A stretch of DNA of 64,000 nt. Origin: JANQMX01 sp965247175 (GTDB taxonomy: Bacteria > Pseudomonadota > Alphaproteobacteria > Kiloniellales > DSM-21159). The translations under genes were made by a program, and so were the position numbers. Every line of letters starts with the position of its first letter. Positions within the stretch are counted from its first letter, which is position 1. Positions 26,235 to 33,793 of the stretch are shown here, piece after piece. The notes beneath the pieces are model-generated. The model was not told the DNA's origin, ran no database searches, and saw nothing but the letters and a program-made list of their open reading frames with translations. The DNA lies in the NCBI GenBank assembly GCA_965247175.1, contig OZ252006.1, positions 3,534,001 to 3,598,000 of the forward strand. The letters are read 5' to 3'.

Positions 26235-28142
26235 TTGGTGCGCCGGCCGCCGGCCGCAAGAGGCCCGGCCGAGCGCGCCTGCGTCCGCGCCTCGAATTCG
26301 GATGTCATCTTGTCGAGAAAACGGCCTACGCAACCCGCCGCCAGGCGAGAAACCCGCAACGGGGATGCCCCGGCAGCTCTGCATGGGCAGCGGCTGCCGA
26401 ACGTGCCGGGGCTCTTCTCCGTCCGAGCTGAGCTGCTCCATTCCGCTATCGAGAATCTGAAGGTCGGGCTGGCCTTGTTCGACAAGGCGCTGCGCCTGCG
26501 CCTGTGGAGCCGCGAGCTGCTCACGCTCCTGGACCTGCCGCCGAGCCTGGTGCGAGACGGCTTGCCGATGGAAGAGATCATCCGCTTCTGCGCGGCGCGG
26601 GGAGACTACGGCTCCGGCGCGGTCGAGGAGGTGGTCGCCAGGCGCATGGCCCGGGCGAAGTCCCACTTTCCTCTGCTCGAGCATAGCTATCAGCGGCGCA
26701 CGGCGGCCGGCCGCGTTCTCGAGGTGCGTGGCACGCCGCTCCCCGACGGTGGTCTCTTGACCACCTACATCGACATGACCGAGCGCCATGCCGCCGCGCA
26801 GCAGGTGCGCACCATGGCGCTGCAGGACCCCTTGACCGGACTGTCCAACAGGGCGGGCTTCCGGGAGCGGCTGAAGGAAGCCTGCGAGCAGGCAACCCGG
26901 ACGGGCCGCTCGGTCGCCCTGATGATGATGGACCTCGACAACTTCAAGGATGTGAACGACAGCCTCGGGCATCTTGCCGGCGACAAGCTGCTGATCGAGA
27001 TGAGCGACCGCCTGCGCGAGTGCGTGCGCAACACCGATCGAGTGGCCCGTCTGGGCGGTGACGAGTTCGCCGTCATCGCCAGCAACCTCGAGGCAAGCGA
27101 GGACTACGTCCCGCTGGCGCAGCGGATCGTGGAGTCACTTCGCAGGCCAGCCGTCATCGACGGGCAGACCGTTCACTGCCCGACCAGCATCGGAATCACC
27201 GTCTTTCCGCACGACAACGGCGACGTGGACGCCTTGATCCGCAATGCTGATTTGGCGCTCTATGCGGTCAAGGAGGCCGGCCGCAACGACTTCAGGGTGT
27301 TCGACCGGCACATGCAAGCGACGGTCAACGACCGCTTGAGCCTGCAGCGTGATCTGCGCTTCGCCCTCGACGGAAAGGAGCTCGAGCTCTTCTTCCAGCC
27401 GCAAGTCGATCTCCGCAGCCTGCATCCCACCGGCTTCGAGGCGCTCTTGCGCTGGAACCACGCCTGGCGCGGCTACGTCTCGCCGGCGCTGGTGATTCCG
27501 GCTGCGGAACGCTCGAACCTCATTCATGAGCTGACCGAGTTCGTCCTCGCCGAGGCCGCGCGGCAATACTGTGCCTGGCGCCTCGCCGGCCACCGCGGCC
27601 TGCGCGTCGCGGTGAACGTCTCGACCCTCTCGCTCAAGCGCAACCTCCTCGTCGATCAGGTGCGGGAGACTCAGGCGCGGTTCGCGCTGCCGAACGACTG
27701 GCTGGAGATCGAGATCACCGAAGGCTGGCTCTCGGCCGACGACAAGGCCGCCGCCATGCTCGGGGCGCTGCGCGATCTCGGCGTGACGGTCGCCATCGAC
27801 GATTTCGGCACCGGCTATTCTTCCCTCTCCCGCCTGCGGGACCTGCCGATCGACAGCCTCAAGATCGACCGCTCTTTCCTCAGCGACGTGGCACGGAACT
27901 CCGGCAACGCCGCCCTGGTACAGTCGATCGTAGATCTTGCGCTCAACCTCGGCCTTGGTGTTATCGCCGAGGGGGTCGAGCAGTGCGATCAGGTCGAGTA
28001 CCTGCGCGCCATGGGCTGCCGTCAGGCGCAAGGCTATCTCTTTGGCAAGCCCATGCCGGCCCCAGACGTTTCGACCTGGCTTGCCACTTGGCATCGGGGG
28101 CGCCGCTTGCCTTTGCCACTTCGGGCTTTCAGCGCGGCCTAA
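26235..28142 (+). CDS. PAS-GGDEF-EAL protein (cyclic-di-GMP turnover)
   Basis: Up to 635 residues; the start is uncertain (TTG 26235 or GTG 26238, no clear Shine-Dalgarno). Residues about 70-185 form a PAS_7-like domain, followed by GGDEF (LGGDEF, 274-278 for the core) and EAL domains. The diguanylate cyclase site is intact. The phosphodiesterase signature is complete: FEALLRW at about 401-407, AVNVST, LEIEITEG, AIDDFGTGYSSL, SLKIDRSF, VIAEGVE and QGYLFGKP. No membrane helix is evident, so it is probably a cytosolic bifunctional or switchable enzyme. It precedes the secreted-protein/Slam pair but has its own transcription unit. Confidence 0.92.
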   Translation: MVRRPPAARGPAERACVRASNSDVILSRKRPTQPAARRETRNGDAPAALHGQRLPNVPGLFSVRAELLHSAIENLKVGLALFDKALRLRLWSRELLTLLDLPPSLVRDGLPMEEIIRFCAARGDYGSGAVEEVVARRMARAKSHFPLLEHSYQRRTAAGRVLEVRGTPLPDGGLLTTYIDMTERHAAAQQVRTMALQDPLTGLSNRAGFRERLKEACEQATRTGRSVALMMMDLDNFKDVNDSLGHLAGDKLLIEMSDRLRECVRNTDRVARLGGDEFAVIASNLEASEDYVPLAQRIVESLRRPAVIDGQTVHCPTSIGITVFPHDNGDVDALIRNADLALYAVKEAGRNDFRVFDRHMQATVNDRLSLQRDLRFALDGKELELFFQPQVDLRSLHPTGFEALLRWNHAWRGYVSPALVIPAAERSNLIHELTEFVLAEAARQYCAWRLAGHRGLRVAVNVSTLSLKRNLLVDQVRETQARFALPNDWLEIEITEGWLSADDKAAAMLGALRDLGVTVAIDDFGTGYSSLSRLRDLPIDSLKIDRSFLSDVARNSGNAALVQSIVDLALNLGLGVIAEGVEQCDQVEYLRAMGCRQAQGYLFGKPMPAPDVSTWLATWHRGRRLPLPLRAFSAA

Positions 28143-28172
28143 CGACCACCTAAAAACCACAACAGTAATTCT

Positions 28173-28192
28173 CCCGATTATGATTAATCGGG
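28173..28192. promoter_or_regulatory. Inverted repeat upstream of the secreted-protein gene
   Basis: CCCGATTA-TGAT-TAATCGGG is a perfect 8-bp dyad about 180 bp before the secreted-protein start and 30 bp after the GGDEF-EAL stop, in an AT-rich 230-bp gap. It may be an operator, or a weak terminator without a proper T-run. Confidence 0.35.
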
Positions 28193-28372
28193 CATGAGGT
28201 CTTTACTGTGTTTTTTAATGGAATGTTCATTTTAACCAAGACTTTGCGTGCAATTTATGTTTTATTTGAAGGGTCGTCGGCTAGGTCATCCACAGGCAAG
28301 GATGGGGACCTCTGTGGGCCTTTGCCGGATGAGGCGGACGGCATTGCAATGTGCGAGGGAAGGGGGTTCCTG

Positions 28373-29821
28373 ATGCGAATCAAGCGAGTTCTCGCGGCGG
28401 GCACTTTGTTGCTCGCCAGCGCGGCTTTTGTGCCATCGCCGGCCGGCGCGGCGACCTTCGATGAGAATGTCGACTGGCTCGGCGGCGAGCTGCAGAACCT
28501 GTTCCGCGGTGGCAAGATTGATATCGACACATTCTACGAGCGACTGCGTGAGAGCTTCACGCCGGAGCAGGCCAACAACGTCATGGATTATCTGATCCCG
28601 CTCCTGGTCAAGAAGGACGAGGACATCGATCAGTGCCAGTACCTGACCGACGATCTCCGCCAAGGCCTGTTCAACGACGACGGCACCGTCAACGGCTCGG
28701 CCTTCAATGAGGAGCTGACCGGCGGCATCGAAGAGGACCTGATCGACACTGGCTGCGATCTGGCGCTGATCGAGCCGGGCGCCGGTGACGAGACTGGAGT
28801 GGGCACCATTCCGCCAGGCACCCTGCCGCCGACCGACGTCTGCGAAAACGGCGAGACCTGCGCCGGAACGCCGGGCGATCCAGACGGCGGCCCGGACACG
28901 CCCATCCCGGCCGACGGCTGCGAAGCCGGCGACGTCTGCGGCTTCACCGCCGGCGCGACCCTGACGGCCGTGCCCGGGGGACAGCCGAACAACCGCTTCA
29001 ACGTCGCGCTGGCTGTGACGATTGCGCCCAACGAGGCTGGTCCGACCGGCACCACCGACGACTTCGTCGGCGAGACCCTGGCGCTCTATTACTCGGCGGA
29101 CCCGAACGCGACCTTCGACCCCAATGCCGTGGTCCAGTTCGCGCGGGATTTCCAGGATACCTCGTCGCATCTTCCGGGACAGGCCGAGGACCTTTCGGTC
29201 GGCGTCATCGCCTTCGGCTTCAACGAGCGGCAAGAAGGCGCTACGGTCATCCAGACCGACGTGATCGCCGCGGCCTTCGGTCAGGCGGCCGACCCCGATA
29301 CGATTGCCAATCTCTCGAACGTCACGCTGCAGTATGCCGGCACCGGCGTCGGCAGCATCAACGTCAATGCGGTGACCGGCGGCCAGACCACCGTCGCCGG
29401 CGCGCTGGGTGACGTGCGTATCGACACCGGCCACGTCATGATCCTCAATGCCAATGCTGACGGCGACCTGAGCGGCAGCTACAGCATCCTGGCCGGGAGC
29501 GGCCTGGATCCGGACGAAGCGGCCCTGTTCGGCCCGACCGGGCTCAACGGCAACTCGCAGACGCAGGTCAACATCGAGCTGAACTCGAACGACCTGACCG
29601 TCACCGGCAACCAGTTCAACGCCGGGAACTTCGCCGGCAACATCAACGTGCAGGACCCTCTGCTGACATCGCCGATCACGGTGACGGACGCGGACGGCTT
29701 GGGCGCGAACGTGAACGGTATCCTGACCGAGAACGGCGCGGTCGCCGGCTTCGACATCAACGTCAACGACACGGTGGTTTCCACCGGTGCCGCGGCACTG
29801 GGTCAGATCAACAACAACTGA
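28373..29821 (+). CDS. Secreted protein, candidate cargo of a Slam-type (type XI) secretion system
   Basis: A 482-residue protein from ATG 28373, with AGGGGG 6 nt upstream. A Sec signal peptide (MRIKRVLAAGTLLLASAAFV...PAGA-A) is clear and has no lipobox. The N-terminal region (about 30-145) is helical and acidic with two cysteines. A Gly/Pro/Asp-rich linker with four clustered cysteines (TDVCENGETC, DGCEAGDVC) follows. The C-terminal half (about 200-482) is rich in Gly/Asn/Thr with alternating hydrophobics, as in an eight-stranded TbpB-like barrel. It lies upstream of a Slam-like outer-membrane protein. The cargo role is inferred from this pairing; no family was recognised. Confidence 0.7.
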   Translation: MRIKRVLAAGTLLLASAAFVPSPAGAATFDENVDWLGGELQNLFRGGKIDIDTFYERLRESFTPEQANNVMDYLIPLLVKKDEDIDQCQYLTDDLRQGLFNDDGTVNGSAFNEELTGGIEEDLIDTGCDLALIEPGAGDETGVGTIPPGTLPPTDVCENGETCAGTPGDPDGGPDTPIPADGCEAGDVCGFTAGATLTAVPGGQPNNRFNVALAVTIAPNEAGPTGTTDDFVGETLALYYSADPNATFDPNAVVQFARDFQDTSSHLPGQAEDLSVGVIAFGFNERQEGATVIQTDVIAAAFGQAADPDTIANLSNVTLQYAGTGVGSINVNAVTGGQTTVAGALGDVRIDTGHVMILNANADGDLSGSYSILAGSGLDPDEAALFGPTGLNGNSQTQVNIELNSNDLTVTGNQFNAGNFAGNINVQDPLLTSPITVTDADGLGANVNGILTENGAVAGFDINVNDTVVSTGAAALGQINNN

Positions 29822-29886
29822 TCTGATCGCGACTTTGTTTTGCGGGCCGGGCGCCAGTCCGGCTCCCCTTGCCTCTCACCGTTCGT

Positions 29887-29934
29887 GACGGCCGGCGCGG
29901 GTTTCGACTCCGCGCCGGCCGTCCGCCTTTTCGG
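29887..29934 (+). terminator. Rho-independent terminator after the secreted-protein gene
   Basis: A perfect 14-bp stem (GACGGCCGGCGCGG at 29887-29900 with its complement at 29910-29923) and a 9-nt loop are followed by CGCCTTTTC. It sits 66 bp after the stop at 29821. It implies that the Slam-like gene is at least partly transcribed from its own promoter. Confidence 0.85.
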
Positions 29935-30094
29935 TATGGCCGTCCGCCTGACTTTCTCCGCGTTACCAGTGACTTTGCCCGTCATTCCGGTGTCTTCTTC
30001 GTGATTGCTTAAAGTGTTTCGTGAATTCTCTCGACAAGGCAATGTTGTCTATGGTTAACAACTCCGGTGAGGCAAGGTTCGGAGGGCTTCAGGG

Positions 30095-31591
30095 TTGCGC
30101 TCCTGGTCCAGTGTACGGATTCCATTTGTTTCGGTTGCGTTGCTTGGCAGTTTGATTTACGCGCTTCCGCTTTCGGAAGCAGCCGCGGCCACCGATACTG
30201 AAACAACGCAAGGTTCCGCGAGTAATATTGCGGCCGACGTGCCGCGTCTTGTCGGTATAGTCCGCCGCGACGAAGAGACTCGCCTGCCCGGGACTCAGCC
30301 GTCGTCCGAAGCCCAGGTGGCGCTGACGCAGCTGGCGCAGGCCGTCGACAGCAACCAGCTCTCCCCCACCTTTCGCGCAATGGCCTTGATGGCGCTCGGC
30401 GAGTTCGAGCAGGCCTGCCAGGTGCTCACCGACTCCGGCGTTTCGATAGAGGAGCTGGAGCCTGAGGGACTGCTGCTGCTGGCCCGCTGCCGCGATGCGG
30501 CCGGCGACTTCGACGGCGCCATCGCGGCCTACGAGCGGCTGGAAGAAACCGCACCCAACGAGTACATCATCCCGCTCGAGCTCGGCTCCACCTATCAGCG
30601 CGCCGGCCGCACGTCCGACGCCCGCCGGGCCTACCAGCGTGCCCTGACCCGCAACCCGCCGCCGATCATCGGTCAGAACCTCGCCGCCATCGTCAGCCAG
30701 CTCCGCGCGGCCGACCTCTGGCGCATCGACCTCGAAGGCGGCTTCCTCTACGACAGCAACATCAACAGCGGCCTGAGCGGTGGCGTGGTCGACGTCGCCG
30801 GCCTGGAGTTCGATGTTGTTGGCGGTGAGGAGGAGAGCGGCACTGGCTACTACCTGGAGGCCACGGGCTCGGCGCTCTTCCCGCAAGACGAAAACGTCTC
30901 GATCCTCGTCCAAGGTTTCGCGGCCACCGACCGCTATCTGACCGACGATGACGATGACTTCGACGAGATGGTCTTCGTCACCTCCGTTGGCCCCGTCTTC
31001 CAGTTCGACGACACCACCCTGACCCTGGGCCCGCTGGGCAGCGTCTCCTTCATCGACGATGAGGACCAGCTCTGGCAGGTCGGCTTCCAGTCGCGGGTCA
31101 GCCAGGTCATCGACGATCGCTTTACCGGTTTCGCTCAGGCTGTCTATCTCCGGCGCCAAATCCGGAACAGCGATGCGCAGGACAGCGACCGCTACAGCGC
31201 CCTAGCCGGTCTCGAGTATCAGGTGACCAACAACTTCGCCGTCGCCGGCGGTTTCGAGGTGGTCTACGAGGATGCCAGCCGCGGCGACTTCACCCACAGC
31301 GACATCACCCCGCTGATTTCCTGGAACGGGCAGCTCACCGACGAGCTGAGCTTCTTCGGCTCCTTCCGCTTCACCGACGCGGACTATTCCGAACCGGACC
31401 CCACCCTGGACATCAAGCGCGACGACCAGATCTATCGGGTCGACGTCAACCTCGCCTACGATATCAGCGAGTGGGTCTACGACGGCGTCGAGCTGCGCGG
31501 CCAATACGAGTACACCGAGCGCGACTCGAACAACCCGCTGTTCGACTTCGACCGCCACGTGGTGCGCATCGGCGTCGGCATCACGTTCTAG
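30095..31591 (+). CDS. Slam-like outer-membrane protein (TPR plus beta-barrel, DUF560 type)
   Basis: A 498-residue protein from TTG 30095, with GGAGGG upstream. A signal peptide occupies about 1-33. TPR-like helices follow (LSPTFRAMALMALGEFEQACQVL, GDFDGAIAAYERLEETAPN, GRTSDARRAYQRALTRNPP). From about residue 210 the sequence alternates as in an outer-membrane barrel, beginning LEGGFLYDSNINSGL, the signature at the start of Slam (surface lipoprotein assembly modifier) barrels, and ending in HVVRIGVGITF with a terminal Phe. Slam proteins move cargo proteins across the outer membrane (type XI secretion). Cargo genes usually lie adjacent, as here. Confidence 0.8.
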   Translation: MRSWSSVRIPFVSVALLGSLIYALPLSEAAAATDTETTQGSASNIAADVPRLVGIVRRDEETRLPGTQPSSEAQVALTQLAQAVDSNQLSPTFRAMALMALGEFEQACQVLTDSGVSIEELEPEGLLLLARCRDAAGDFDGAIAAYERLEETAPNEYIIPLELGSTYQRAGRTSDARRAYQRALTRNPPPIIGQNLAAIVSQLRAADLWRIDLEGGFLYDSNINSGLSGGVVDVAGLEFDVVGGEEESGTGYYLEATGSALFPQDENVSILVQGFAATDRYLTDDDDDFDEMVFVTSVGPVFQFDDTTLTLGPLGSVSFIDDEDQLWQVGFQSRVSQVIDDRFTGFAQAVYLRRQIRNSDAQDSDRYSALAGLEYQVTNNFAVAGGFEVVYEDASRGDFTHSDITPLISWNGQLTDELSFFGSFRFTDADYSEPDPTLDIKRDDQIYRVDVNLAYDISEWVYDGVELRGQYEYTERDSNNPLFDFDRHVVRIGVGITF

Positions 31592-31605
31592 GGCTGTCTC
31601 TTTCC

Positions 31606-31783
31606 AGGGCGCGCCTTCACCTTCAAAGCTCGGTGTCTCCGTTCGGAGGCGCGCCGCTCGGTTCCGGCCCACACCCCCGCCCGACCAACCCACTAGGGTA
31701 CCATGGCATGGGTTGGTCGGGCGGGGGTGTGGGCCGGTGCCGCACAGCGCCGAAGGCGCCCAACAAAAAGTACGGCGCGCCCT
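31606..31783. repeat. Dispersed palindrome copy 5 in a 178-bp element with inverted ends
   Basis: Bounded by AGGGCGCGCC (31606) and GGCGCGCCCT (ending 31783), a 10-bp terminal inverted repeat. The perfect 29-bp arms lie at 31664-31692 and 31709-31737 with loop CTAGGGTACCATGGCA. The left module is GGCGCGCC, spacer, GGCGCGCC; the right module is GCGCCGAAGGCGCCCAAC. It lies upstream of the SDR gene, opposite in orientation to copy 6. Confidence 0.92.
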
Positions 31784-31874
31784 ATAAAACCCACACCTTT
31801 GAATCTGCCCGCCGGCTTGCTAACACGCCGGACTGACAGTGCTCTCAGAAGCAACAGAGAAAAGGGAGGATAGG

Positions 31875-32630
31875 ATGCGGCTGGCATCCAAGGTCGCGCT
31901 GGTCACCGGCGCGGCATCGGGCTTCGGCGCCGGCATAGCCCGGCGTTTCGCCGAGGAAGGCGCCAAGGTGGTGCTCGTCGACCTCAACTTGGCGGGCGCG
32001 ACGGAGGTCGCGGAAGAGATCGCGGGCGCCGGCGGCACGGCCTGCGCGGTGGAAGCCAACGTGGCACGGCGTGCCGACATCGCCACCGCCATCGCCGAGG
32101 CAAAGCAGCGCTACGGCCGGCTCGACATCCTGGTCAACAACGCCGGCTGGAGCCACGTCAACAAGCCCCTGCTGGAGGTGACGGAAGAGGAGTTCGACCG
32201 CGCCTTCGACGTCAACGTCAAGGCGATCTACCTGGCGGCGCTGGAAGCCGTGCCTCTGTTCCGAGAGCAAGGCGGAGGCTGCATCATCAATACCTCCTCG
32301 ACCGCCGGACTCAGGCCGCGGCCTGGCCTCACCTGGTACAACGCTTCCAAGGGGGCGGTGAATATCGCCACCCGCTCCATGGCCGTCGAGCTGGCACCGG
32401 ACCGCATCCGGGTCAACGCGCTCTGCCCGGTGCTCGGCGAGACCGGCCTGACCGCGACCTTCATGGGCAGCGACACGCCGGAGCTGAGGGAGAAGTTCAT
32501 CGCCACCATCCCGCTCGGCCGCATGTCGCAGCCGCGCGACATCGCCAATGCAGCGCTCTATCTGGCGAGCGACGAGGCCGAGTTCATCACTGGTGTCCTG
32601 CTGGAGGTCGACGGCGGGCGGTGTGTGTAG
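31875..32630 (+). CDS. SDR family oxidoreductase
   Basis: The protein has 251 residues from ATG 31875, set by GGAGG 5 nt upstream. It has the classical short-chain dehydrogenase pattern: TGAASGFGAGIARRF (cofactor loop), NNAGWSHVN, a Ser in INTSSTAGL, YNASK (Tyr/Lys catalytic pair) and the end LLEVDGGRCV. It resembles 3-oxoacyl-ACP reductase/glucose-1-dehydrogenase-type enzymes; the substrate is unknown. The gene is bracketed by two inverted copies of the same 178-bp repeat element. Confidence 0.93.
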   Translation: MRLASKVALVTGAASGFGAGIARRFAEEGAKVVLVDLNLAGATEVAEEIAGAGGTACAVEANVARRADIATAIAEAKQRYGRLDILVNNAGWSHVNKPLLEVTEEEFDRAFDVNVKAIYLAALEAVPLFREQGGGCIINTSSTAGLRPRPGLTWYNASKGAVNIATRSMAVELAPDRIRVNALCPVLGETGLTATFMGSDTPELREKFIATIPLGRMSQPRDIANAALYLASDEAEFITGVLLEVDGGRCV

Positions 32631-32641
32631 GGGGTCTTTCT

Positions 32642-32818
32642 AGGGCGCGCCGGTAGTTTTGTTGGGCGCCTGACGGCGCTGTGCGGCGCCGGCCCACACC
32701 CCCGCCCGACCAACCCATGCCATGGTACCCTAATGGGTTGGTCGGGCGGGGGTGTGGGCTGGCCCAGAACGGCGCGCCTCCGCGAGGACACATCGAGCTA
32801 GCTTGGCGCCGGCGCGCC
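32642..32818. repeat. Dispersed palindrome copy 6 in a 177-bp element
   Basis: Bounded by AGGGCGCGCC (32642) and GGCGCGCC (32811-32818), followed by AATAAAA. The 26-bp perfect arms (32692-32717 and 32734-32759) enclose loop TGCCATGGTACCCTAA. The short GGGCGCC module is on the left and the double GGCGCGCC module on the right, the reverse order of copy 5. Nearly the same length as copy 5. Confidence 0.92.
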
Positions 32819-32840
32819 AATAAAAACACCACAAACAAAA

Positions 32841-32868
32841 AGGCCCGGGCAATTGCCCGGGCCTTTCT
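32841..32868. terminator. Bidirectional terminator (palindrome with A/T flanks)
   Basis: AGGCCCGGGCAA-TTGCCCGGGCCT is a 24-bp perfect palindrome flanked by an A-run on the left and TTTCT on the right. It can end transcription of the minus-strand BI-1 gene, and from the plus side of the SDR gene. Confidence 0.85.
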
Positions 32869-32899
32869 ACGTTCGCTTGGACGCTTGTCGGTCCAGTCC

Positions 32900-33637
32900 C
32901 TACTCCTGGTTCATAATGCCCAGGATGTTGAGGATGTGGATGAACATGGTGACGAAGGAGCCGTAGAGCATGAAGGCGCCGAAGATGGCCTTCCGGGTCA
33001 CCACGTCGTGGCCGTCCGTCTGGTAGTACATGTTCTTGATCTGCTGGGTCTCGTAGGCGGTCAGGCCGGCGAAGACCAGGACCACGCCAATCGAGATCAA
33101 CAGCGAGAACAGCGTGCTGCCGATGAAGATGTTCACCACGATGGCGAGCAGCAGACCGATGGTCGCCATCATGAAGAAGGTGCCCATGCCGCTGAGGTTC
33201 TTCTTCGTGGTGTAGCCCAGGATGCTCATGCCTGCGAACACACCGGCCGTGATGAAGAAGGCCTGCGCGATCAGCATCGGCCCACCTTCGATGAAGTTCG
33301 CGAAGGTGAAGATCATCGGGCCGAGCAAGGCGCCCCACAAAGCCGCATAGACCCAGAAGCAGGCCTGCGCTGCGCCGACCGAGCGCGTCATCATGATGCG
33401 CGGGGCGAAGAAGCCGAGGCCGAGGATGCCGATGAAGAGAATCCAGAAGCCGCCGCCAGACAGCGCCATCACGATCGGCGGGTTCATCGCCACAAGCATC
33501 GTGACGGCCGCGGTGAAGGCCACGCCAAGGGACATGTAGTTGTAGACACGCAGCATGTAGCTGCGCAGACCCTCGTCGATCGCGACGCGGGTCGTATCTC
33601 TGGAGTAAACCGTGCTGCGATCGGGACCGATTGCCAT
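32900..33637 (-). CDS. Bax inhibitor-1/YccA family membrane protein
   Basis: A 245-residue protein with seven predicted membrane helices. Typical sequences are RVYNYMSLGVAFTAAVTMLV, FFITAGVFAGMSILGYTTKKNLS, VFAGLTAYETQQIKN and the end FMLYGSFVTMFIHILNILG. BI-1 relatives act as calcium-leak channels or modulators of membrane proteases in other bacteria. This is a family-based statement only. ATG 33637 is well placed. Confidence 0.95.
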   Translation of the reverse strand: MAIGPDRSTVYSRDTTRVAIDEGLRSYMLRVYNYMSLGVAFTAAVTMLVAMNPPIVMALSGGGFWILFIGILGLGFFAPRIMMTRSVGAAQACFWVYAALWGALLGPMIFTFANFIEGGPMLIAQAFFITAGVFAGMSILGYTTKKNLSGMGTFFMMATIGLLLAIVVNIFIGSTLFSLLISIGVVLVFAGLTAYETQQIKNMYYQTDGHDVVTRKAIFGAFMLYGSFVTMFIHILNILGIMNQE

Positions 33638-33793
33638 GTCTCTACCCCTAGTCCTCCAAGTTTAAATTCGTCAGTTCGGAATATTGGGGAAAACGCGTTA
33701 AAATTCAACCGTCACGACGCGGGGAAATAGGGCGGATTTCTCCGAATTCCCAAGCAGAAATCACGGTAACACCTTGGGAATTCCATCAAACGG

